From Lobosporangium transversale (taxonomy: Eukaryota > Mortierellomycota > Mortierellomycetes > Mortierellales > Mortierellaceae): a stretch of DNA of 64,000 bases. Of the stretch, positions 21,913 to 34,009 are shown one piece after another. Location of the stretch: assembly GCF_002105155.1 (NCBI RefSeq), contig NW_019028982.1, positions 186,001 through 250,000 of the forward strand. Reading direction: 5' to 3'. Numbering within the stretch: position 1 is the first letter of the stretch; each line of letters begins with the position of its first letter. The notes beneath the pieces were generated by a model. That model saw only the letters and a program-made list of their open reading frames with translations, ran no database searches and was not told the DNA's origin. The position numbers were made by a program, and so were the translations under genes.

Positions 21913-23694
21913 CTAGCATGATGGCAGACTGACTTTTAATTGTCTATTGACTGTCATCAATCCCCATTGTGACTCCCGAGCATTAATGGAGTTTTTCCAT
22001 GGCTCATCAAAAGCTTCAAAGTAGTAATAAGGAATGCTCTTCTTGTTAGCCTGGCAAACCCAACTGTCGATGAATATCTGAAGGTTCTCAATCGAGGGGA
22101 CAGCAGAGCCTATTCTCATATACACAAAACAGTAGCATCAAATCAAAAACGTAATTGGTTTAGTGTTATTAGTGCCCGCTAATCTCTTTTTTTTTTCTTT
22201 TTTTTTTTTTTTTTTTTTTTTTACGGTTTTGCACATTTCGCAATTACCTAGTTTGGCGGAGGCTGGTCCGCTTGGCCATCCAATTTCAGAGATTGCAGCG
22301 AGCTTCCCCCGAGCAGCCCCAACTGTCTCATTCCTGAAATTTTTGAACGCCCAATCCGCCGCTTCAGTGGCTGAGGTATATGCAAAGAACGGATGAATGT
22401 TGGACATGACCATATCAACTTGGTCCACGATCTGTCCTGCATTTCGCCCCAGATCCGAAGAAAAAATCGGAATTTGAGTCAAGCGTTGACCCATTGCCAT
22501 AGCCGCTGGATCGGGCGATTTTGCAGCCCGCGCTGCCCTCGTGGCCAATCCAGTGCGGATTTCATCAATATATCCGGTGAGCACACTCAGAGGAACGTAC
22601 TCCTTTGTCGTGGCCTTGTTTTCGTTTCGGAACAATACTTCATTACCTACGGAAATCCCACTGATCCTTGATGCTACCTTTGAGATGGTAATCATATCAT
22701 CATTTTTGACACTGCTTTGTCCATCCATATTGCTGATAAAGCCAGAGTCGGATCGGAGTTCATGATCGATCAGGTTCCAAAAAACACGGGATTGCTTTTC
22801 CCAGGATGCATTGTTGTGATCGACCCAGAGAGTTAAGATGATCTCCATCTCAGGCAAGTCAAGGTATTCAATTGCCTTCAACACCGCTTCTGATTGTTGA
22901 CAAGCCATACCGTAGAGTCGAATCCTATTGGTCAATTGAGAAAGCACCTTCATATCCTCGATCACATGGCCTAAATTAACTTTACAACCAGGCTCCTGCG
23001 AATCGCGTGGCGTATAATCAATACCATAAAAGATCTTCTTTAAGCGAGGATCAGGTGTAATGGTTTTGTTGACATGATAGGTTTCCTCAATCCCTTGTAA
23101 ATGTGGAGTAATGACTTCTTCCCTTTTTACAGAGGGTCCTTGTTGATTGCGTGAGAAAATCTCATCGCGAAAAGCGAACGCGAGGACGGTGCCGAGGACC
23201 AAGAAGCAAAGGATGACCGCTAAACACAAGCATCTTCGGACCTGCTTCCGCTTTGCGTTCTCTCTTCGAAGCCAGGGGCTTTTCTCATTTGTAGGCATAG
23301 TATTAGATCCGGCTGGAGTGATCGTCTGATCAAGCTCTTCATCATCACCAGAGTCCCAACCTTCTACTGATGATGGTCTGCGACGGTGAGAGGGTTTGAA
23401 AAGAGAACTCATCACAGATGATTCACGCTTTGCTGTTGTGGCCGCAATAGTGGATGACGAACACGAGTTATCTTTCTGAGCTTGGCATGGATACGCCTCT
23501 GTTTGCTCGTTGTTGACACACTCGATTGTATCATGGGCTTGGACATGTAAAGGTCTTGGGAATGGATTGTTCTGTTGGTGGGCTATTTGTGTTTGGCCAG
23601 AATATTGGATTCTATCAACTTGTGCTTTTGCTTGTGTTCCACTTGACTGCAGAAAATACGGCCTTTGATCGGATTCTTGTGGTATAGGCTCCAT
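21913..23694 (-). CDS. Membrane-anchored GH17 glucan endo-1,3-beta-glucosidase-like protein
   Basis: Hydrolyses or remodels beta-1,3-glucan. Two exons, 22248-23694 and 21913-22109, join in phase, giving 547 aa. The N-terminal 150 residues are polar and disordered (Gln/Ser-rich). A single hydrophobic segment at about 154-176 (CLCLAVILCFLVLGTVLAFAF) preceded by basic residues makes a type II membrane anchor, placing the enzyme outside the plasma membrane. The GH17 domain starts near residue 220 (KKIFYGIDYTPR). The acid/base Glu is E352 in VGNEVLFR and the nucleophile E470 in ISEIGWPSG; the C-terminal PYYYFEAFDEPWK is also typical. The intron carries T runs. The frame is open upstream of the Met back to a possible acceptor (tttcag near 23738), so an extra 5' exon is possible. 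Confidence 0.9.
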
Positions 23695-25571
23695 TGATGC
23701 CGTACAACAGCCTTGGAACCAGTAGCTGAGTTGCTGAAAAGGAAATAAACCAGTGATGAAGTGAAAAGAGGAAGGGTTTATTGGTTATTCATTCAGAAGG
23801 AGGAAGATAAGCTGGTTCGGTTGATGTAAAAAAGAATTAATGGGTGAGCTAGGACGAGGGATGAAACTGGCGTGCGCAGGAATATTGCGATTTGGTCGAT
23901 TATTTCTGCCCATGGCATCCTTACTTCTCCAGAAAAAAAACCGGCCAAGTTTGAAAATCAAGATGTTCATCTGTAAAAGTCTTTAAAAAAAAAAAAGTTT
24001 GAGCCGTTTTCAAATGTTAAACTATTGCATGCATCTCTTCATCTGTTTCCCACCCTTGTTTTTTTTTTTCTTTTCTTTTCTTTTCTTTTTGATCTCCTTG
24101 CCTCCTTGCCTCCTTGCCTGATAAAGTTTATAAACCTCATGTTGCCATGTTGTTGTGGTGGCATGCTGTTCTACGACATGCACATGTAGAAACAAATGGA
24201 AGAGATATAGTTAAAACAACGCAACCTAATAGGGTGGACAGCACATTGGCGAATTGTGTTGCATTAAAAAAAGCTTTAGAAACCACTTGACTCTCCACCC
24301 CAGGGCTATTTGGCTATTTGGCTAAATGGTGTGGTGTGGATTGTGGGGTAAGTCTGATCCCATAAAGTTTATGTTGCACAAACAAAAAAAAAAAGTTGTG
24401 ATCTCTTTCTCATTCGCTTTCACTCTTTGTCTTCACCATTCCATCTCATCAGCAATCTCAACCTCACCTTACCTCACCTCAATCCTCCACCTCACTTGCA
24501 TTCAATTGGAATTCATCAATATCCTCTGTCTCTGTCTCTGATTCTTGTTCAAATCATTTAACACGCATTTATCGTTTATTATTATCATTGTCATTTATTA
24601 TCTTTTTACATTCATATCGCTCTTTTATACAACTATACAACTAGTCTAGACTTTGTTACCAAGGTAAAATTTTTTATTTGTTTACATTTCTTCTCATGGT
24701 CATGGCTGCAAAGAAGACAAACAAAAAAAAAAAGAGAGAGAGAAAAGAGACACTAGTAGCCACATTTTTATTACTATTATTCCATGATATTTATTACGCA
24801 TGCACACGTCTCATCTCCTACTGCGATACACATTATACACATTAAAGTCGTGTTCCACCACGATAGTCATTCATGACATAACCTCTATTCACTGCAGTAG
24901 TGGATAATGTTTGCAACCCTTGTTACACACTTGAACTACTTGCCTTGCTCGATATCCGATTCGGTAACTCATTTTTTGCATTTCAGAGTAAAAAAAAAAA
25001 AAAAAAAATTATATCTAGCGATCTCATAGGTTAAAAACAACAACAATAAAAAGCAATTAGCTGACGGATGATCAAAAGAGCTGTGAATTATGCCATTCCA
25101 GAGAGAGGAAGAGTGAAGGAAGCAAAAGAAACGATTTGTTGATGTCGTTGACCTCTGAGTTGCCCGAACTGGTCAATAGGCATGATGTGATGACAACTTC
25201 ACTACGCTTAACACTTTCTTTTTAACTCTTTCCCCACCCCTTCCCGCACTTTTCTCCTTCTCCTTCTCCTCACTTATCCGGCGATACATATACATATCAT
25301 AAATACATACATCATTTCATCCATCTTTACTCGCACTCCTTTTCTCTTTACTTCATAGTCTTTTGGTATTTCTCCCTCAATCCCTTGTTCACAAGATCCA
25401 TCGCTACAATCTCTACATTTGGCCACTTGTTCATTCCACCCCTCCTCTTCTTCTCACTACAGCACTGCATTCCTTCATCCACTTTGTCCAGACAGCAAGC
25501 GTAATGACCAAGTCGCTCATAAATTCGTTTTACTTCACCGTTTACATTGGTCGTGCATTTGTTAATAATCA

Positions 25572-25605
<34 letters not shown>

Positions 25606-25626
25606 CTTCCTGGCCTTTTCTCTAGT
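23695..25626. other. Divergent promoter region between glucanase and casein kinase genes
   Basis: 1.9 kb without a supported coding frame. It contains TTTTC repeats (24062-24089), three tandem CCTCCTTG-type units (24096-24119), an A run (24990-25008), CT-rich tracts near 25250-25270 and a T run of about 31 (25575-25605) just upstream of the kinase start. Confidence 0.6.
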
Positions 25627-28016
25627 ATGAGTAGCAGCTCGCATAGCACTCATTCCTCTTCCAATGTGGTTGGCGTACACTACCGTGTTGGCAAAAAGAT
25701 TGGCGAGGGAAGTTTCGGTATCATTTATGAAGGCAAGTCGACAATTCCTGTTCGTTAGCACACACGGTGGCAGGGCAGGATTTGGAAAGAGATGTGCCAC
25801 TCTGGAACTCCTGACTTGAACCCTTGGACTCTGAGAATTCCCATGTTTCTTTCCGTTTCAACACACATCTTCACTCTGCTTCGACAACTAATAACATCTA
25901 GGATAAATATTGAAAGGAGGTGGAAAAAAACCTATTGATACATGATACGATACATGATTGTTAATTGTGGGCTTCTTTCATATTCTCATTTGATTTGTAG
26001 GCATCAATTTGCTGAACAATCAGCAGGTTGCTATCAAATTTGAACCACGAAAGAGTGACGCCCCACAACTTCGTGATGAATACCGAACCTACAAGATCTT
26101 GGCGGGATCAAGTAAGTAGCTCTATAGACTCATTCGTCAAACCTAAACGGATGGGCATACATACTTGATGTCTGGCACAGAAATTCTCTCTTTTTTTTTT
26201 TTTTTCTTTTTTTTCTGTTATTGCTATTGTTTAAGCATCCAACATCGTAATCATTATTTTATATTATCATTTCATACGAGCATGTGTGTCAACGGGATGA
26301 TGCGGGACTGACGGGATAAGTGAGGACGAGTGATGTTCCGCTGCTACAACACATTTTCGACTCTAGGATGATTTACGCATGCTCAGATGGACTAATGCGC
26401 TTTCCTCATGTTGATTATGTGTTTTTTCTTTTATGAAAGCCGGCATCCCAAATGCATATTACTTTGGACAGGAAGGTCTACATAATATCCTGTGTATCGA
26501 CTTGCTAGGGCCTTCACTAGAAGACCTCTTTGATATGTGTGGCCGTAAATTTACAATCAAGACTGTCGTGATGCTCGCTAAACAGATGGTAAGGCGCTTT
26601 GTTGTGTTTCCATACAACTTAGTTCACCGCATGTTCTTTTTATCTTATTTTATTTTATCAGTTCAAAAGGTATTGTATGTGCTTCAAGCACTAATAATCT
26701 GATCCAATCTGGCCATACAATTTTTTCAATACCTGCTCATCACTTGTAGCTTTACCGGATTCAAACCATCCACGAAAAGAATTTAATCTACAGAGACATC
26801 AAACCGGACAATTTCCTGATCGGAAGACCACATACAAAAAATGCAAACTTGGTACATGTCGTTGACTTTGGTATGGCGAAGCAATACCGTGATCCCAAGA
26901 CCAAGCAGCATATTCCTTACCGTGAGAGAAAGAGTCTTAGTGGAACAGCCAGATATATGAGCATCAATACGCATTTAGGCCGAGGTTTGTACACCAACGT
27001 TGTCGAAAACATCAATGGTACTATTATTACCATAGAACCTGTCAATAACAGTGGTCCGTCTTTCTACATTTATCTTAGAACAATCACGACGTGATGACCT
27101 GGAGGCAATGGGCCATGTGTTCATGTACTTCTTGCGGGGCGGTCTTCCTTGGCAAGGATTGAAGGCTGCAACAAACAAACAAAAATATGAAAAGATCGGA
27201 GAAAAGAAGCAGACCACGCCAATCAAAGAGCTTTGTGAAGGCTTTCCTGGTATGTTTTTTTTTTTTTTTTTTTTTTTTTTGAATATCCTTATGACCTACT
27301 TACTTATACTCACGGATGTTCTCTGTATTTCATGAATTTAGAGGAATTTGGCATCTACTTGAACTATGTCAGGAAACTCTCATTTGAAGAGACCCCAGAT
27401 TATGACTTCTTGAGAGACTTGTTCACAAAGGCTCTAAAGAGCATGAATGAGGTTGAAGATGGTGTGTATGACTGGATGCTTCTCAACAACGGTAAAGGTT
27501 GGGAATCTGAGATTGATGTAAGTGGCACCTGTATAGGCAATTGATGTGACGTAGATTTTCGAGTAGAAAAAATCTGCAGGTTCTTTTAATGGTCTTGTAA
27601 CATTCGAAACATTCACGTCAATACTTAACTTTTAGGGAATGGGCGATGTTTATCGCGACAACGGACATATACCAAGTGCATCGCAGCAATATTCATCCAA
27701 TCCGTTACACCCTTCTGGTCATAATCACGAGCGCCTTGGAACGCGAGATCCTCAACGACAGCACAGTAAACTGCAACAGCCCTCCGGATTGGTTCATAAT
27801 AACTCCAAGCTTAAACACAAGCAAGGCAATGCACGTGCTCATATAGGCGGGGCTACGGAACAGGATTTACTTCGTGATAATGCTTACAATCGCGCTGCAC
27901 CGAACAATGGAAACTTACGAGCGGAGGATGGTCAAAATGCAGATGGGAACCAGAAGAAGCGCAGCTTTTGGGACGGATTGATCAGCATCATTACATGCAG
28001 CACATGTCGTAGATGA
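25627..28016 (+). CDS. Casein kinase I, Yck/CK1-gamma type
   Basis: Ser/Thr kinase of the CK1 family, probably plasma-membrane bound. Seven exons join in phase: 25627-25732, 26001-26111, 26440-26588, 26750-26984, 27079-27249, 27342-27517 and 27636-28016, giving 442 aa. The kinase domain covers about residues 17-290: glycine loop [43 protein letters not shown], catalytic [22 protein letters not shown] in place of DFG, and the CK1 signature [14 protein letters not shown]. The tail is Asn/Gln-rich and ends ITCSTCRR; C-terminal cysteines are the palmitoylation signal of Yck kinases. The first intron must use a GC donor (GCAAGT), since the family motif [15 protein letters not shown] is restored only by that join. 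Confidence 0.95.
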
Positions 28017-28631
28017 AAAAAGTTGATATTTTAATATCATTCCTTCTAACGCTTGTGCCCCAGTATCAACATTTCGATGAATTACCGTCATACTTCTTGT
28101 ACTTCTTGTTACCTGATCTTATGGATGCTTTATTTTTTGATTTTTTTTTTTTTTTCTTTTTGATTCACGCCTGATGCATGCTCGCACCGACTATATCTAA
28201 GCTACGAACTCCTTGTCCTTGTCATGTCATGAAGTCTCTGTCTGTATTAACCTCCAGTCAGCTAATTACCTCTATTCAATAAATATATCAAGTCATTTGC
28301 TAAACATTCCATTTTATCTAAAAGGATTACTTCATAAACATAATTCGAAAGGAAAACAACCTTTTTCACATTATTTTTGTCAAGGAATGATCATCTCTTT
28401 CTCTGTTCTCGCTTCTGTCTGGCATTGGTCCCTCAATTTAAGTATGGTAAGATATTTTTTATTTTTATTTTTTTATTTTTTTATTCGTTTCTGCACTTCA
28501 TGATCACTTTTCACAACCATATCCTTGATGGTTTGGATGGAATACTTCAAGTAGCGGATGCTGCAATTTGATCAACGTAGCATGTTCTTTGGTTTCAATC
28601 TACATGTCCCCTCAAGTGTTTCAAATGATGC
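28017..28631. other. Convergent 3' region between kinase and NudC genes
   Basis: Two convergent 3' ends meet here. AT-rich with T runs; no coding frame is supported. Confidence 0.6.
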
Positions 28632-28866
28632 TTAGCCCATCTTGGCATTGCTATGGGTAACACATATGACAAGTAGAGAGGATTTCAGGCATTATGAGTC
28701 AATAAAAAGAAGGGGAAAGACCAAAGATTTGTCTTTTTATCAATGTAATAATCAATAATCAATAATCCTCTTCTGGTTACCTGAAATCGAGCTCTGGGTG
28801 CTAAATGGTTTAAACAATATCAATAATAGATTTTGTTATTTAACGACTTTCCCAGGAGCATTAAAC

Positions 28867-28897
<31 letters not shown>

Positions 28898-29831
28898 AAG
28901 AGATGATCTAAAGCATACCTGAGCTTGGAATCTCTTCAGCGCTTCTGCCTTCTTGAGGTCATCGCTGGTCGGCTGGCCCATAGCTTTCTGTCTTTGATCA
29001 AACTAGAGGAGAATGATGTGAGACACAGCTCACTTTCGTTCCAATGCAATACTCCTTTTTTCATTGTTCGTTTTAAGATTTTGATCAATTGATAGTCAAA
29101 GACTATTATGTTCCTACCATCATCTTTTCAACCATTCCACGGGTCTCACCATCTAGATCGCTCAATTTAGAGTTCTCGGGTGTGATCTTCGTGGTGTCAA
29201 TTTCTGGATGACCTTCGATAACACATTTCCACCACTCTGTGCCCTTGAATTTTTCCAAATGAATGTTGACCTCCCGACCGTCGAGCGTCCAGGTGGAGTC
29301 ATCAAGCTTGACGTCTTTGAACAAGGCTCCCTATAGGATAAAGAACCGTATATTATAGTAACAATAATAGTAATAATAATAATAAGTTAAACAAGTTGAA
29401 CCTTTAAATAAAGCGTGTCTCATCGGCATCATGGCTAATTACCATCAAGTAGCAACGCGAAAAACCCAGCTTTATATTTACCTCAATGATGGGTGTCTGA
29501 CCCTTCAAGCCAACCTTGAGCGATTTTTTTTTGATCTCGACGATGAGGTCTTTTCCACGGGTACCGTTGGGAACTTCAACAGAAATATCGACGTCGATCA
29601 AAGTCTGCCTCCATTTGTATGGAAGGGCTACATATATATATATATAGTGTAAAAAGGATTTTTCAGTAAGGATACGTATAAAATAGAATTGGTAATTGTA
29701 GATTTTCGGTATATATATAAAAAGGTATTATTCGCACCTGCTTGCTCTTCAGCTTCCTTTTTGCGTGCAGCAGCCTCAACTGCAGCGCGCTCTTCCTCTG
29801 ACATGGCATCAAGTTCCTGTGGAGTTGGCAT
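28632..29831 (-). CDS. nudC: Nuclear movement protein NudC
   Basis: CS-domain (p23-like) co-chaperone that works with Hsp90 and the dynein/LIS1 pathway in nuclear migration. Six exons join in phase: 29738-29831, 29482-29627, 29118-29330, 28919-29002, 28781-28800 (20 nt) and 28632-28650 (19 nt), giving 191 aa, the length of fungal NudC. The N-terminus is an Ala/Glu helix ([20 protein letters not shown]). The CS domain runs from [19 protein letters not shown] to [19 protein letters not shown]. The family C-terminus follows: [35 protein letters not shown] and HPELDFSNAKMG. The last two micro-exons were found because the conserved ending was missing from longer frames. It lies head-to-head with INCENP, 227 bp apart. 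Confidence 0.93.
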
Positions 29832-30058
29832 GACTTTGTTACTTTTTTTTTTATGCGTCGTATGTTGTGTGCGTGGGGATGCAATGAAAAGTGAGCAAAA
29901 GAGACAATGGAAAAGCACCGAACAAGAAGAAATAACTTTTTTTTATGTTAAGCACCGCCCGATGATCAGGTGATCTTATACGCATTTCTGGCAACTCAGC
30001 CTGGTTTCACTTTCATTCGATTTCTTTTTTTTACATGTTCTTGATCCACGGCATCGAG
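29832..30058. promoter_or_regulatory. Bidirectional promoter, NudC / INCENP
   Basis: Only 227 bp separate the two start codons, so both genes must use this segment as promoter. It contains CACCGCCCGATGATCAGGTG (29954-29973) and short T runs near 29938 and 30026. Confidence 0.6.
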
Positions 30059-33000
30059 ATGGATAATAAGCGCCGTGTCAAGGACCATGAAGCATCACCG
30101 TCCAGACTTTGGCCTATTTTACAACGTCGTAGGATAGAAAAACTCAGGGAGCAACGCCAGGAAGAGTTTGTGCGTGCCTGTAGTGACAACTTTGACTGGC
30201 TCGAAAACTATTATCAAGGATGTGTCTATGCCGCACGCCAAAACAAAAATCATTTCAAACGAAGGCACTATCACCATTTGTCAACAATGTAGGTTTGCAT
30301 CGAAAAACGATTGTTATTTATTTTTTATATTTTTTTATTTTGTTTTATTTTATCGACTAAAGATGACCAACTTTTTTGGCATTTGCAGTGAGCATCACGA
30401 TGATGGATCAGACCCCGTTCAACATCAGACACCACCACAGCAACAACTATACACTCCTCGTATTAGCTCCACCAAGATTGCAGACGAAAGTCTCACATTT
30501 GATGATTACAACCAATCTCATACTCTCGATCAGGAAACACAACTGGAAGAGATCAGTACATCAAGGAACCTGTCTATCACAGAGAAATTGAAGGTTATTG
30601 CAGGATATGAATGGCTACAGAAGTCTCACGATGACCTTAATGACACTGAACACCACGGCCACTTAGAAGCAGGCTCCGCTAAGTTTGACCTGCATCGTCC
30701 ACCCACTCCCAGCTCACACATGCGTATACTCAGCCCACGGTCCCCATATGAGCGACATCGTATAACGAAACGCACACGACTGCGGGTAGATGCTTCAGCT
30801 GCAACGAGGAAGACTTTTCGAGCATTGAAGGCGCTTCGAAAGAGGGCTAGTAGCTATCTTGACGACCCTCCTCAGCATTGGGCCAAAGTCGGTGATTTAG
30901 ACCACAGTGTTGCACCAACGTACAATAATCATTCAGAACAGTTAAATGACGTACATTCGTCCGACCTCTCTGCTAAGTACTCTTCGGATTCCAGTCAAAC
31001 ACGACCGAAGTCACTATCACCTGAGCCTATCATCCATGTTTCAGGTACAGATCACAAACTACCAACGCGGCCTGAGTCGCCGGCAGTACAGGTACATCAC
31101 CACTCTGAAGGTACTGAGCAAGGTGATAATCATGCACATAGCAGCCATGCAACACCGGGCCTGAAAGCCAGGGATTCGATGACTCTTCTATCGCCTTCTC
31201 TGAAGCCTCGGGAGCAACATCGTGGTTCTTCTTTTCAGTTGACACCAAAACTTGCTCGTAGCGTGTCAGGTAGCAAGCGAAGTGAACGTGAGGATGATCT
31301 GGATCAAGTAGATAGGACTTTTATGGAGACCTCCAAAAAGCCACGCTCTTCCTTTCAAGACTCTGAGGCTCCTGTGCGCTTCGGTTGGCCGGTTGAAGAA
31401 CCAGAGTTAACCAGTCGTCTCTCCCTCAGCATAAACCAGCACCAAAGCAAGAATATACAGGAAAAGGGTAAAAGCCAAGGGCTGTCAAATAGTGAACAGA
31501 GCTCTGAGACTCTAGGAGGCGTTGAATCCGGAAAGCCTATCCTGTTTTCGAAATTTTACTCGACAACAGATAGCACAGATGTTCATTCCAGCACCCCATA
31601 CTCTTTGATACATTCAACAACACCGGAATCTTCTCCGCTAGCATCGTACCGCAACGCGCAATCAAGTGTAAATAAGAAGTCTATGGATCATAATGATATC
31701 GCTGAAGTGGACATAGAAAAAGATAAAACAGCCAAAAGGACTGGCGATTCAGGGCTGAAGGATACTAGTATGGAAGTGGATACAGTTGAAGCTACTGCGG
31801 CATATCATGCAGAAAAAACTGGTCACGAAAGGGCGTTAATATCATCACATCAGCCAATTGGCGAAGAAGACATTCGGGAGAGAGTAATGAGTCGATTAAA
31901 AATGGCTGCAGTTACGACAGCACAGCACCCAGGAGATATGCATGAAGATGGCTCCATGCCCCGTGAGACCTTTGGAAAGAAAGTTTCTTTAGGAGATTCC
32001 ATAAAGCATCAAAAAGATCAGCAGTCTACGACCTTAAACCGTACTGAGAGTAGTACTACATATCTTACGTCCGAAAACTTGACTGTAAGGCCAAAAGTGG
32101 CAACAGCGCTACCTGAAAAACGCATCGTCGGTCAACGAAAGCCTCTAACTCAGACGAATAATCCGCTTGTCCTCACACCCGGGTCACAGATGCCACCTTC
32201 ACGATTGCAGAAAATGGTCCAAGCTCTCCCACTCACAACCTCTTTAAGCCATACTCTTGGATCATTAATGGATAGTCAGCCACATGATCCAGCAGTGAAT
32301 TCATCTAGTAAAACCGGTAAAGCACCGCTTTCGAGACTATCCAAAGATTCTTCTACATTACAAGTAGGTGCCAAGTCAATATCAAACACATCGTCCTCAG
32401 TTTCGAACCAAGCACGCCAGGGAGTCTCTCGTGTTACTCAACAGCCGATGAAGGCGACTGAAAGTGGCCTGGCTCGTTCGGACGGCTTAGGATCTGTTTC
32501 TCGCAAACCACTTGTGGGGCTAAAACCACTGTTTACTCTGAAGAAACCAACTCGACCAGTACTTCCTCATAGCATGTCGACTACAAAATCCATAGCATTA
32601 TCAGGGACGTTGTCCGGAACATCCAAGGCAAAGCCTACAGCACCATCAAAAATAGATGATAGACGTGATGTTAATTCGATTCAAGTTCAACATAATGGAT
32701 CCAACTCGGGAGAAACCAAAAAAGCTTCCACAGGATCTCTTATGCAGCCTCTATCTTCTATAGTACCTGCATCTCTGTCAGTTGTGCCAAAGTATAAGGA
32801 TTTCTCAATTCAAGGATTAAGTGCTTTAGGTGGTCAGTCAAGTTCGAATAACAATTGTATCAACTCACTTGATACACCAGCATCAGTATCATCTGTTGCT
32901 AATCCTATTTTGCCTGCATGGGTAAGCCTACATGATCTGTCATTTAATTTATAACCATAAAAATCAAAATCAAAAATCAAGAAAAAAAATTAATATCTTG

Positions 33001-33380
33001 ATAAAATCTATTTCAATAAGCAGGTCGGAAGTCATGATTACAATGATGCACATCATCATGAAAAGACGATATTGCCTGAAATCGACTACAAGGATGATGA
33101 TCCAGAGAATGAAGACTCTTTTTCGAGGCAAGCAGGGATACCTGCGTGGGGCACATATGAAGAATTGGAGAAGTCTATGCAAGAGCAGAGCCGTATGAAC
33201 CCACAAGATATCTTCGGGCCTCTGCCTGTACTTGATATGGCAGAAATGTTCCCTGGATATCCAGGGAAAGAAGATCCAAAGCCAAGGAATAGTTCGATCC
33301 ATTGGGGCACAGGCGACCGATTAACGCAACAGGAAATAACAAGATATAACGAGGAAATGGGCTGGACCTCAAATGCCTGA
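30059..33380 (+). CDS. Inner centromere protein INCENP (Sli15-like)
   Basis: Scaffold of the chromosomal passenger complex; its C-terminal IN-box binds and activates Aurora kinase at centromeres and the spindle midzone. Three exons, 30059-30288, 30389-32921 and 33024-33380, join in phase, giving 1,039 aa. The short N-terminal region (RRRIEKLREQRQEEFVRACSDNF) is helical, as expected for the survivin/borealin-binding end. The very long middle is Ser/Thr/Pro-rich and disordered. The last exon carries the IN-box: ILPEIDYKDDDPENED, then RQAGIPAWGTYEELEKSM, NPQDIFGPLPVLDMAEMFP. The start at 30059 has a purine at -3; an in-frame Met at 30035 would add 8 residues. The identification rests mainly on the IN-box, which is clear. 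Confidence 0.9.
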
Positions 33381-33637
33381 CAATATTAAAGTATTTATAT
33401 GTGTATACGCTTTTGTACTATGTAGTAAGATATCCCCATGTAGTTTTATTCTAAAGTAATATAGCAATTAGTATCAATTTTGTTTATTCCAATACAATTT
33501 GAGAACCCCACATCGATTAAAGACTGTCAAAATGTATAAGCTGCGTGGACATATACATTACAACCTGCTCCAAAGCTTTTGTTCACAGAGATTTAGATGA
33601 GGCATATAGATACGTGAGATCAAATTTATTGAAAGAC

Positions 33638-33973
33638 TCAAAGAAGAGGCTGAATATCATAAAACAGACAGCCATTCGTACTTGGGCCTTCCCATTCTCG
33701 GTTACCAGACGTCGTAATCATATACTTGCACGTGGGGTCAATATCTGAGAGAAGGCAATGGCTCCTTTAGTATGGCATGCATCGATGTTCTTCCAATAGT
33801 ACCTCATACTATTAACAAGGGATTACTTACGTATATTTGAAATAAGACCACCATGATGACCGGCAATGATTTGAAATGGTCGCAGTGACGATTTTGAATC
33901 CAATTCTGTGGTATTCCAGAGTCGGATGTTATCTTGTGAGGCGCTGCAATATATCATGAAATATTGGTAAGTT

Positions 33974-34009
<36 letters not shown>

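Noticed and set aside
30168..30388. Long open frame starting at 30168 ahead of the INCENP exon 2
   Set aside because: The 5' part overlaps exon 1 in another frame and a Phe/Tyr-rich intron; the splice 30288/30389 gives a better protein.
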